This document shows, piece by piece, positions 1-5,482 of a stretch of DNA of 5,627 nt; positions within the stretch are counted from its first letter, which is position 1, and each line of letters starts with the position of its first letter. A program made the position numbers and the translations under genes. The stretch is from positions 1-5,627 of the forward strand of contig QIDY01000387.1 of NCBI GenBank assembly GCA_003228495.1. Direction: 5' to 3'. This DNA comes from Nitrospirota bacterium (GTDB taxonomy: Bacteria > Nitrospirota > Nitrospiria > Nitrospirales > UBA8639). The notes under the pieces were generated by a model that was not told where the DNA came from, did not search any database, and saw only the letters and a program-made list of their open reading frames with translations.

Positions 1-149
1 TTCTCTAAGGTATCTTCCGATTCTGCAAACGCTCTATCCCATTTTTTTTCCGACTCCAATTCGTCCATCAACCATTTTGCCAGAGCGTTTTGCTCCATTT
101 CCGGCAACTTCGATGCCTCTTGAAATGCTTTTTCAAGGAGTTGTGTCAT
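1..149 (-). CDS. Small antitoxin-like protein, N-terminal part (runs off the left edge)
   Basis: This open frame starts with ATG at 149-147 and is still open at base 1, giving 49 visible residues and no stop. It begins MTQLLEKAFQEASKLPEMEQ and continues with ALAKWLMDELESEKKWDRAF. An amphipathic first helix, a 'KLP..EQ..LA' turn, a 'DELE.E..W' segment and an acidic 'F..SED.L' stretch are typical of short antitoxins encoded before RelE/ParE-type toxins. In that family the protein is usually 65-80 residues, so about a third is missing. The start is well fixed: GGAGGTG (154-160) precedes the ATG with four bases between. If the assignment is right, it would neutralise a toxin encoded further left, outside the window, and would probably repress its own promoter. 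The family call is by resemblance only; no partner toxin is visible. Confidence 0.7.
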   Translation of the reverse strand, partial: MTQLLEKAFQEASKLPEMEQNALAKWLMDELESEKKWDRAFAESEDTLE

Positions 150-153
150 GATT

Positions 154-160
154 CACCTCC
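154..160 (-). promoter_or_regulatory. Ribosome binding site of the antitoxin-like gene
   Basis: On the minus strand GGAGGTG lies four bases before the ATG at 149. It is a near-perfect Shine-Dalgarno sequence and fixes the start of the truncated gene at the left edge. Confidence 0.75.
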
Positions 161-262
161 GATAAATTTTCCATACTCCTAAAGGCCATTATTCTTTTGG
201 ATTTAAAGGTTGGTATTGTTCATCGCAAAGAACGAAATCACGAAAACCATTCCTCCATATAC

Positions 263-292
263 CACGCCTTGGGGTTTCTTGCCGAAGGCGTG
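263..292. repeat. Inverted repeat, 8-base arms
   Basis: CACGCCTT (263-270) is the exact reverse complement of AAGGCGTG (285-292), with a 14-base loop. It lies in the gene-free stretch. No T-run follows on either strand, so it is not a standard intrinsic terminator. A single repeat of this size can arise by chance in a window this long. Confidence 0.4.
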
Positions 293-445
293 TTAATTCC
301 TTGGCTTTCAATTGCTTTCGGCCTGCCCAGCGCTTTATCACGACATCTTATGCGGATCGGCATCACACCATCTCCTTGAATTGGCTCAACGCCGTCTTGC
401 GGACAGCGAACTCAACCGATCCACGGTTGGAGATCATGGAGAACG

Positions 446-479
446 TCAAGAGGGCCTGACTCTTGAGATGGTCAGACCC
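446..479. repeat. Two overlapping, mutually exclusive stem-loops
   Basis: TCAAGAG (446-452) pairs exactly with CTCTTGA (460-466) around a seven-base loop. The overlapping arm GGGCCTGAC (452-460) pairs with GTCAGACCC (471-479) with one mismatch; in a minus-strand RNA that mismatch becomes a G-U pair. The two hairpins share bases 452 and 460, and the loop of the first is an arm of the second, so only one can form at a time. No gene lies close enough downstream on the minus strand to make a regulatory role obvious. Confidence 0.4.
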
Positions 480-583
480 CCTACTCTTGCTTCAATATTA
501 CAGAATGTCAAGAAACAATGTACCGCACCATTGGCTTGGGATGTATGGGGGCCTGAGCTGAAGGAGGAAGAATCTCGGGAGGC

Positions 584-620
584 AAGAGGGCGTGTTCACC
601 TTCAAGCCATGCCCCCTCTT
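584..620. repeat. Imperfect hairpin, 7-base stem extended by weaker pairs
   Basis: AAGAGGG (584-590) is complementary to CCCTCTT (614-620). After one C-C mismatch the pairing continues for about four weaker pairs, including two G-U pairs. No T-run follows, so a terminator role is doubtful. Confidence 0.25.
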
Positions 621-912
621 ATCAACTCCAACCTCTTCACCTCCCAATTTGAGGGTTTAATATAGCATTACCACGAAAATTCGGAACACACTGAACTATA
701 GGAGCCAACCCTTGCTTTGACCCATCGATTCTGGCCTCTGTTCCATTGCTTTCATCTCCCTATCAGGATCGTTACAATACAATCTGCTACTATATTCCTA
801 AACAACCGTATTCAAGAGTTATTTTGATGCATGGAAATTGCGTTTAGTTTTCACTTCTAAATGACCGATACGATAACGAACGGAATATAACTACACCCAA
901 TATATACCTATA

Positions 913-918
913 AAGGAG
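913..918 (+). promoter_or_regulatory. Ribosome binding site of the NfeD-like gene
   Basis: AAGGAG lies ten bases before the ATG at 929. The spacing is slightly long but acceptable. It supports this start over the overlapping +1 frame that begins at 937. Confidence 0.65.
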
Positions 919-928
919 TGCTCACACC

Positions 929-1402
929 ATGATCTGGTGGTACTGGTCAATTTTAGGGTTGACGCTGATCGGCCTCGAAATCCTCACATTGGGAGGCCTG
1001 GGAAATTTCTATTTCCTTTTTTTCGGGATAGCAGCGTTAATGGTGAGCAGTCTAACCTGGTCTGGGCTTGTCGAGACGGATTGGCTCGAATGGTTTCTGT
1101 TCGCCATCTTTGGAATTACCTCATTTGTCGTACTGAAAAATCCTCTCCAAGGTAAAGGGAAGACATCCACGGAGAGGGAGGTTCCGGTAGATTCTATGGT
1201 GGGAGAAATTGCAACCGTATTGGAATCTCTGGCTCCACAGGCCATGGGGAAAGTCGAACACCGTGGTTCAACCTGGAACGCACGCAACGCCGGAACCGAT
1301 CTTCTTGAGAAAGATACCATCGCCAAGATCGTGCGAGTCGATGGCCTAACCCTTTGGATCCAAGCCGAAACCCATACACAGGAGGAACATCATGTCGGGT
1401 GA
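929..1402 (+). CDS. NfeD/YbbJ-type membrane protein with C-terminal OB-fold
   Basis: This is a 157-residue integral membrane protein of the short NfeD family, comparable in length to E. coli YbbJ (about 150). Three hydrophobic segments are visible at roughly residues 5-20, 26-45 and 53-69. A polar linker (71-88, with several K and E) leads to a soluble domain at about 90-147. That domain begins MVGEIATVLESLAP, includes GKVEHRGSTWNARN and ends AKIVRVDGLTLWIQ, which is the usual signature of the NfeD OB-fold (NfeD-C). Members of this family act with SPFH/stomatin proteins in the membrane, probably in quality control or lipid-domain organisation; the exact activity is not settled. The neighbour confirms the call: the stop overlaps the start of a qmcA-type gene by 11 bases, the conserved gene pair for this family. 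The protease domain found in long NfeD proteins is absent. Confidence 0.9.
   Translation: MIWWYWSILGLTLIGLEILTLGGLGNFYFLFFGIAALMVSSLTWSGLVETDWLEWFLFAIFGITSFVVLKNPLQGKGKTSTEREVPVDSMVGEIATVLESLAPQAMGKVEHRGSTWNARNAGTDLLEKDTIAKIVRVDGLTLWIQAETHTQEEHHVG
1380..1385 (+). promoter_or_regulatory. Ribosome binding site of qmcA inside the upstream gene
   Basis: AGGAGG lies six bases before the ATG at 1392 and is embedded in the last codons of the NfeD-like gene. The placement implies translational coupling of the two genes. Confidence 0.8.
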
Positions 1403-2330
1403 ATTGATTGTCATGCTGATTTTTGCCTTATTGGCCTTTATCATTTTGTCCAAAACCGCCGTTGTGGTTCCCCAACAAAGTGCCTATGTGGTCGAACGGT
1501 TAGGGAAATATTCTTCGACGCTCAATGCCGGCCTGCATATACTCGTCCCGTTCATCGATGTCATCCGATACAAACATTCTTTGAAGGAAATCGCCGTTGA
1601 TGTCCCGGAGCAAATCTGTATCACCCAAGACAATGTGCAAGTGGGTGTGGATGGCGTGCTCTACATCAAAGTCTTGGATGCGGAACGTGCCTCCTATGGC
1701 ATTACGGATTTCCAATTCGCCATTTCCCAATTGGCCCAAACCACATTACGCAGCGAAATTGGCAAAATTACTCTGGACCGTACTTTCGAAGAACGCTCGA
1801 CAATTAACATTTCCGTGGTTAATGAATTGGATAAAGCTTCGACCCCGTGGGGCGTGAAAGTGATGCGTTATGAAATTCGCAATATTAATCCACCTCAAGA
1901 TGTGATCAACGCCATGGAAAAGCAGATGCGGGCCGAACGGGAAAAGCGAGCCGTCGTCCTGGGCTCGGAAGGACACCGAGACGCGGCCATTAACGAAGCT
2001 GAAGGGCAAAAGCAGCAGGTCATTAAAGCCTCAGAGGCCAAAAAGCAGCAACAAATTAACGAAGCCGAAGGTGAAGCGTCGGCCATTTTGGCTATTGCCA
2101 CCGCCACCTCCGAAGGCATTCGGAAAGTAGCGGAAGCCATACAAGATCCTGGAGGCTTCGAAGCCGTGCAACTCCGTGTAGCGGAACAATATATCGGGGA
2201 ATTTGGAGAATTGGCCAAAGCCAGCAATACACTCGTGCTGCCGGCTTCTGTTGCCGATGTGGGCTCAATGATCGCTCTGGCTATGAATGTGATCAATAAA
2301 AATCCTGGAAAAACCCCAACGATCTCGTAA
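1392..2330 (+). CDS. qmcA: QmcA-type SPFH/band-7 (stomatin-like) membrane protein
   Basis: The 312-residue product matches the usual length of QmcA (E. coli about 305) and paraslipin-type stomatins. One N-terminal membrane anchor is seen at about residues 5-20, followed by VVVPQQSAYVVERLGKY, the standard opening of the SPFH domain (about 22-185). Within it are GLHILVPFIDVI, a conserved beta-rich part with DNVQVGVDGVLYIKV, and LAQTTLRSEIGKITLDRTF. The segment 175-245 is a charged coiled coil rich in Glu, Ala and Gln, with INEAEG occurring twice (200-205 and 222-227), as expected for the oligomerising stalk. The C-terminus has QYIGEFGELAKASNTLVLPA, typical of the family. Such proteins form large cage-like assemblies on the membrane and work with the partner NfeD-like protein and sometimes with the FtsH protease. 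The start is fixed by AGGAGG at 1380-1385 and by the 11-base overlap with the upstream gene. No defect is visible. Confidence 0.93.
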   Translation: MSGELIVMLIFALLAFIILSKTAVVVPQQSAYVVERLGKYSSTLNAGLHILVPFIDVIRYKHSLKEIAVDVPEQICITQDNVQVGVDGVLYIKVLDAERASYGITDFQFAISQLAQTTLRSEIGKITLDRTFEERSTINISVVNELDKASTPWGVKVMRYEIRNINPPQDVINAMEKQMRAEREKRAVVLGSEGHRDAAINEAEGQKQQVIKASEAKKQQQINEAEGEASAILAIATATSEGIRKVAEAIQDPGGFEAVQLRVAEQYIGEFGELAKASNTLVLPASVADVGSMIALAMNVINKNPGKTPTIS

Positions 2331-2352
2331 CGTTCAACAGCCTCTCTCCTAG

Positions 2353-2381
2353 TTGACTGCCCGGCAAACTTTGGCGATGAT
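2353..2381 (+). promoter_or_regulatory. Possible sigma-70 promoter for the secreted protein gene
   Basis: TTGACT (2353-2358) matches the -35 consensus at five of six bases. After a 17-base spacer, GATGAT (2376-2381) matches the -10 consensus at four of six. Transcription would start near 2388, giving an untranslated leader of about 43 bases before the ATG at 2431. No clear intrinsic terminator follows qmcA, so read-through from the upstream operon remains possible. Confidence 0.4.
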
Positions 2382-2417
2382 GCTCCATCAAATCGAATGA
2401 CCTCTCCGGCACGGGTT

Positions 2418-2423
2418 AAGGAG
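2418..2423 (+). promoter_or_regulatory. Ribosome binding site of the secreted protein gene
   Basis: AAGGAG lies seven bases before the ATG at 2431, an ideal distance, and fixes that start. Confidence 0.75.
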
Positions 2424-2430
2424 TCTTTTC

Positions 2431-2973
2431 ATGAAAAAATTGTGCCTTGGTAACCTGATATGGTTTCTCCTGTTACCCAACATGGCGCATGCCAGCTCCT
2501 ACGCTCCTCTCGCTGATTTTTCGGCGGTACGCCAGAATGCGCAATGCCAACTAACAACACTTAACGAAACCCTCCTCAAAAATTGGACACCCCCAGCAGA
2601 CTTTTTTATGGTTCCAGCCTATCCCCAAGCGAGATTGACCAGCGCCATCCCAAGCGGCACGGCAAACATCAAGGGGAAAAATTATCAAACCTTTCCCTCA
2701 GCGATGCTTTTGAGCACAGACCCCCCTGAGACGATTATTGGTTTTTACAAAAAAACGTTAGGACGGGGTTGGTATCAGACTGAAGATCATGGGATAACGT
2801 ATATCTATCGGATGCCTCGCCCGGTCAGTTCCGGTGAAGCTCTCACCCAACATCTGATGAGCCGCCCCGGGTATACACCCCATATTGCGATTGATACGGA
2901 CTTGAAGCCTTGCGACCAACACCTTGTTCCAGGCGCCAAAACTCGAATTACGGTCGTTGCCGCCCCTCGATAA
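2431..2973 (+). CDS. Exported protein of unknown function, 180 residues
   Basis: I do not recognise this protein by name. It starts MKKLCLGNLIWFLLLPNMAH and has a clear type I signal peptide: two lysines, a hydrophobic core at residues 8-16 and an AHA cleavage motif at 19-21. The mature protein would have about 159 residues and act outside the cytoplasm. It keeps two cysteines, C39 near its N-terminus and C161 near its C-terminus, which could form a disulfide. The middle has the pattern VPAYPQARL (61-69), then MLLSTDPPETIIGFYKKTL (92-110) and GRGWYQTEDHG (111-121). This 'YP.A... T.D..E.I..FYK..L...GW' layout resembles a widespread small alpha/beta domain in secreted proteins of unknown role. 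The gene converges with the minus-strand cluster that ends at 3012. It may be expressed from its own promoter at 2353-2381 or with qmcA. The reading frame and export are well supported; the function is unknown. Confidence 0.8.
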   Translation: MKKLCLGNLIWFLLLPNMAHASSYAPLADFSAVRQNAQCQLTTLNETLLKNWTPPADFFMVPAYPQARLTSAIPSGTANIKGKNYQTFPSAMLLSTDPPETIIGFYKKTLGRGWYQTEDHGITYIYRMPRPVSSGEALTQHLMSRPGYTPHIAIDTDLKPCDQHLVPGAKTRITVVAAPR

Positions 2974-3011
2974 TTTTCCTGGTTAAGCCTCTCCGGGCCC
3001 TCTCAGTTTTT

Positions 3012-3767
3012 TTACGTTATGCGTACTTCTCGAAAGGCCAATGGAATCCCGTAAAGAGGATCTGTCCGATGACGAACCACTTCTACCTGTAGCCCTTCTC
3101 CACTAAAGGAAATATGCTCCCCAATCTTGGGATTTTTTCCTTGAGCCATCAGTTGGTGCGCAACCTCATAGAGCATGGCTTCACTCTCTCGTCCTGATAA
3201 TCCGATAGATTGAAAGGTCTCAATTTCATCTAGTCCAAATTTCGTGAGCCCCCGGGTGTGCAGCCACATCCGCATGTGCTGGCTCTGTTCATGTTGTTCC
3301 ACCTGCACATGATCATGTATCTGGAACACATCTAAGTTTCGATCATTCCAATCCGACGGATTCCGATAGACCCCCGTTGCCACATCATACGTTGTCCCTT
3401 CCATGAGTAACGTGAGCCCTCTGGCTATTCGAGCAAGATGTAGCACATCATCCTGACGATCGGCCTGCGTCTGTGGCGGAGCAATCAGCTGTGCCAGATG
3501 ACGATGCTCCCACTGTAGGCGGCCTCGCCACTGTTCGACTATTTCTATTGAAAGCGCCATTTGCACCTGAGCCTTCCAATTCGTATGTAGGGCCTCAAAA
3601 TGATGATGGCCATTCCCCGACAAAAAACGAATCTGCAAGGGGCCACCGTAACGTTGATCAAACCAGGCTGCAAGATAACCCGGAGGCGGCGCCTCACCAT
3701 GAGTCCAGCCAATGAGAAACGCCGGCAACGCGTGAGAAGTGGGCTTCTTCTTTTTGATTTTTTTCAT
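3012..3767 (-). CDS. Histidine-rich protein of unknown function, 251 residues
   Basis: I chose the ATG at 3767-3765, giving a soluble protein that starts MKKIKKKKPTSHALPAFLIG. The frame is open further upstream to a GTG at 3839, which would add 24 residues with a hydrophobic stretch (WLSWLLQWPLSIVMV). A GGTGA at 3850-3854 sits about ten bases before that GTG, whereas the ATG has no clear ribosome binding site, so the start is uncertain. Visible blocks are FLIGWTHGEAPPPGYLAAWF (17-36), LLMEGTTYDVATGVYRNPSD (120-139) and WLHTRGLTKFGLDEIETF (168-185), ending TDPLYGIPLAFREVRI. The 'HTRG..KFGLDE.E' block with a later 'L...G...IG..I' segment recalls uncharacterised DUF4261-type proteins, but only weakly. 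It contains 17 histidines, clustered at 54-61 and 151-170, which could suggest metal binding. No signal peptide is seen with the ATG start. It is the last gene of the minus-strand cluster, downstream of a multi-cysteine protein. Confidence 0.78.
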   Translation of the reverse strand: MKKIKKKKPTSHALPAFLIGWTHGEAPPPGYLAAWFDQRYGGPLQIRFLSGNGHHHFEALHTNWKAQVQMALSIEIVEQWRGRLQWEHRHLAQLIAPPQTQADRQDDVLHLARIARGLTLLMEGTTYDVATGVYRNPSDWNDRNLDVFQIHDHVQVEQHEQSQHMRMWLHTRGLTKFGLDEIETFQSIGLSGRESEAMLYEVAHQLMAQGKNPKIGEHISFSGEGLQVEVVRHRTDPLYGIPLAFREVRIT

Positions 3768-3866
3768 GCCACGGCAAGCAGGAAAATCCGAGACCATGAC
3801 AATGGATAGTGGCCACTGAAGAAGCCAAGAGAGCCACACACAAAAATAGTCACCACAGACGACCCT

Positions 3867-4265
3867 TCACCTTTTTGCTTCTTCCGGCGGCCAATCCAGT
3901 TCTTCTTGACGGCCGCAATAATAACAGGCAATTCGGTATCGGGCCCTACGGCGCGGATTGGGTAAGGAGTGAAAATGCACCGGCGCCTGGTCATACGGAC
4001 AGACCGGTTCCAAATGCAACAAATGCTCTTCCGTAATTTCCATCAACGAGCCCTCATCCCATGGCGGTTCCAACTGTAGGCAGCCGGTCATGCTGTCCTC
4101 CCAATGGCAGGAATTACACTGCAAGCGAAAGGTTTTTACTCGGTCAATATTCTGGGATATATCCGTAACTTCGACACAACCGGAACATTTTGGCAGTCCA
4201 CAGGTCACCGGTTGTTGGCGGAGGGCTTTAACAAACACATCGGGAGCTTTCGTCGTGCTCTTCAC
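3867..4265 (-). CDS. Putative zinc-ribbon protein with nine cysteines, 132 residues
   Basis: The product is small and soluble, starting MKSTTKAPDVFVKALRQQPV. Cysteines lie at residues 22, 27, 30, 50, 53, 62, 89, 114 and 117. They group as a CGLPKCSGC knuckle with CNSC (22-30 and 50-53), and a CPYD site with CYYC (89-92 and 114-117). The first group, and possibly the second with an extra ligand such as D92 or a nearby histidine, would suit zinc-ribbon folds. The start is a GTG at 4265-4263 that overlaps the pgl stop in the four-base form GTGA. AAGGG inside the end of pgl, about eight bases upstream, would serve as ribosome binding site, so translation is probably coupled to pgl. I know no named family for it. 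A nucleic-acid-binding, chaperone or redox role is possible, but the sequence does not decide. The next gene downstream lies in the same reading frame beyond the TGA at 3869-3867. Confidence 0.78.
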   Translation of the reverse strand: MKSTTKAPDVFVKALRQQPVTCGLPKCSGCVEVTDISQNIDRVKTFRLQCNSCHWEDSMTGCLQLEPPWDEGSLMEITEEHLLHLEPVCPYDQAPVHFHSLPNPRRRARYRIACYYCGRQEELDWPPEEAKR

Positions 4266-5044
4266 ATTACAATCCCTTCATTCTTTGTCCATTCCATGAC
4301 GGAAGTCCCTTTCAATCCGCTGGCAGCATCCTGATCCAGCAGCCATGTTACGTTCCCCTGAACCGGATTGACGATTTGAGCTGGATACCGGTTTGTTTGG
4401 AGCGGCCCTTCCAACACTGCCTGAATAGCCTCAGCCTTGTCCAGGCCGGCCACAACAAACAAAACCCGTTTAGCCGAATTGAAGACCAGCGGGGTCAGCG
4501 TGATGCGGTGAGTCTGAAATTTGTCTACCCAGGGCGCTGCCACCCATTGTTTTGTTTCTCCAAGAACGGCAGTTTCCGGAAATAAAGAAGCCGTATGACC
4601 ATCAGACCCCATACCAAGCAAGATCAAGTCAAAACGTGGAGCACCCTCCCCACAAGGTGAGAACACTCGTCGCAAGACCTTCTCATACCGCACCGCCTCC
4701 TCCTCGGCCGGACGCTCCCCTTCCATACGAAACACATGATCAGGCACGATAGGAACATGATCCAATAGGTTTTCCTTGGCCATGCGAAAGTTGCTCTCAG
4801 GATGATCCGGGGGGACAGGACGCTCATCCCCCCAAAAAATCCGAACCGATGACCAATCAACTTTCGTCCGATAAGGATCAGCAATTAGCCGCGCAAACAA
4901 TCTGCAAGGAGTTGAGCCGCCAGAAAGGGCTACTGAAGAGAATTTCGCGTGACCTTGCTGTAATGTTAAAGACTGCACAACGAATTGAGCAGCTGTCTCA
5001 AAGAGATCTTCCTGTGTCTGACAAACTAGTATCCGACGTAGCAC
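4262..5044 (-). CDS. pgl: 6-phosphogluconolactonase
   Basis: This enzyme hydrolyses 6-phospho-D-glucono-1,5-lactone to 6-phosphogluconate, the second step of the oxidative pentose phosphate pathway, in the cytoplasm. The 260-residue length is typical of the bacterial glucosamine-6-phosphate-isomerase-like type. Family motifs appear in order: ALSGGSTP (residues 39-46), the phosphate-binding loop; FWGDERPVPPDHPESNFRMA (70-89); FDLILLGMGSDGHTASLFP (138-156), whose histidine is the expected catalytic residue; and RVLFVVAGLDKAEA (193-206). All key residues are present. The start is a GTG at 5044-5042, seven bases after AAGGA (5052-5056). A TTG three bases upstream (5047) is in the same frame but lies only four bases from that site. 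The stop overlaps the next gene by four bases. Genes for glucose-6-phosphate dehydrogenase or 6-phosphogluconate dehydrogenase, common neighbours of pgl, are not in the window. Confidence 0.95.
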   Translation of the reverse strand: MLRRILVCQTQEDLFETAAQFVVQSLTLQQGHAKFSSVALSGGSTPCRLFARLIADPYRTKVDWSSVRIFWGDERPVPPDHPESNFRMAKENLLDHVPIVPDHVFRMEGERPAEEEAVRYEKVLRRVFSPCGEGAPRFDLILLGMGSDGHTASLFPETAVLGETKQWVAAPWVDKFQTHRITLTPLVFNSAKRVLFVVAGLDKAEAIQAVLEGPLQTNRYPAQIVNPVQGNVTWLLDQDAASGLKGTSVMEWTKNEGIVM

Positions 5045-5051
5045 CAAGACA

Positions 5052-5056
5052 TCCTT
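5052..5056 (-). promoter_or_regulatory. Ribosome binding site that decides the pgl start
   Basis: AAGGA on the minus strand is seven bases from the GTG at 5044 and only four from the TTG at 5047. This favours the GTG. Between pgl and the upstream gene there are 107 bases with neither a clear promoter nor a clear terminator. Confidence 0.5.
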
Positions 5057-5151
5057 GTATGAGTGAAGATCATCACATCAGTGAAGAGACACAAAAGCAT
5101 GGGATAGCCGAACTTCGAAGAGGCTCTCAGCGAGACTTATTTCTAGTTACA

Positions 5152-5439
5152 TTAACAATCGGTATAATCGTAGTCGTCAAGCGTTCCCTCTTTGTCAAAA
5201 TCCAACGTGATTTGACATTGATTCGGGGAGAAATTAAAAAACGGAAAGCGAGTTTCTCCACCGGCAATGCGTGAATAGACCCAACTTTCCCCCCCAAAGA
5301 ACCGAGAAGATTTTCCACTGGGCTTACCCCAGTTTTCTTCAAACCAGTCCTGGCTTTTCCCTTCAAACTTGGCCGGATCCAGCGAGGCATCGGCGCATAA
5401 CAACCCAAGCACACCTACCAAAACATATTGTTGAATCAC
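5152..5439 (-). CDS. Small exported protein of unknown function, 95 residues
   Basis: I start this gene at the GTG at 5439-5437, five bases after a perfect AAGGAGG. A GTG at 5445 in the same frame lies inside that ribosome binding site and is unlikely to be used. The protein begins MIQQYVLVGVLGLLCADASL: a hydrophobic segment with an A-D-A cleavage motif (16-18), so it is probably exported, although the N-terminus lacks the usual positive charge. C15 is preceded by GLL, a poor lipobox, so a lipoprotein is less likely. The mature part has DWFEENWGKPSGKSSRFFGG (31-50), ESWVYSRIAGG and a C-terminal half with CQITLDFDKEGTLDDYDYTD. The 'W..P...(G)G..W.Y......F..F.....C.I..DFD.EG' pattern is reminiscent of SmpA/OmlA (BamE)-type envelope domains; this is inference. 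It is the first gene after the promoter at 5496-5524 and may be co-transcribed with pgl. Confidence 0.75.
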   Translation of the reverse strand: MIQQYVLVGVLGLLCADASLDPAKFEGKSQDWFEENWGKPSGKSSRFFGGESWVYSRIAGGETRFPFFNFSPNQCQITLDFDKEGTLDDYDYTDC

Positions 5440-5444
5440 AGGCA

Positions 5445-5451
5445 CCTCCTT
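5445..5451 (-). promoter_or_regulatory. Strong ribosome binding site of the small exported protein
   Basis: AAGGAGG on the minus strand is a perfect Shine-Dalgarno match, five bases from the GTG at 5439. It rules out the in-frame GTG at 5445, which overlaps it. Confidence 0.75.
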
Positions 5452-5482
5452 CTCACAGAATCAATCCCTAATGACGCTTCAG

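Larger units (their letters stand above)
161..910. other. Long intergenic stretch without a convincing gene
   Basis: This stretch separates the divergent antitoxin-like gene from the nfeD-qmcA operon. Two short overlapping open frames on the plus strand (197-379 and 312-665) both need a TTG start, lack a good ribosome binding site and have no recognisable domain, so I do not call them genes. A minus-strand frame of about 40 codons ending near 361 also has no support. The stretch contains several inverted repeats, listed separately (263-292, 446-479, 584-620). The last 250 bases are more A/T-rich and should hold the promoter of the nfeD-qmcA operon, but I could not find a convincing -35/-10 pair there. 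It could be a decayed gene or an old insertion remnant, since parts at 360-460 have codon-like texture, but nothing identifies it. Confidence 0.5.

Noticed and set aside
312..665. A 117-codon plus-strand open frame in the long gap
   Set aside because: It needs a TTG start, has no ribosome binding site, an odd composition and no recognisable family; it also overlaps another weak frame at 197-379.
733..750. A possible sigma-54 site (TGGC ... TTGCT) upstream of the NfeD-like gene
   Set aside because: The distance between the GG and GC elements is 13 bases instead of 10, so it does not fit.
1009..1326. A 105-codon minus-strand frame inside the NfeD-like gene
   Set aside because: It is fully antisense to a well-supported membrane protein gene and has no motif of its own.
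2000..2076. A repeated GAAGC(T/C)GAAGG(G/T) motif, considered as a DNA repeat element
   Set aside because: It encodes the INEAEG repeat of the QmcA coiled coil and needs no further explanation.
1895..2296. A 133-codon minus-strand frame inside qmcA
   Set aside because: It is the complement of the Ala/Glu-rich coiled-coil part of qmcA, giving a Ser/Ala-rich product without a start signal; a codon-bias shadow.
2974..3011. A T-run (TTTTTTT near 3007-3013) between converging genes, considered as a bidirectional terminator
   Set aside because: The bases before the run (CTCTCCGGGCCCTCTCAG) do not form a convincing stem, and the run overlaps the stop of the minus-strand gene.
3808..3817. A perfect 10-base palindrome AGTGGCCACT upstream of the 251-residue protein
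   Set aside because: Several 10-base palindromes are expected by chance in a window of this size, and no promoter lies around it.
4849..5274. A 141-codon plus-strand open frame with a hydrophobic segment
   Set aside because: It lies antisense to the 5' part of pgl and the 3' part of the small exported protein gene, both better supported. It has no good ribosome binding site and no recognisable domain.
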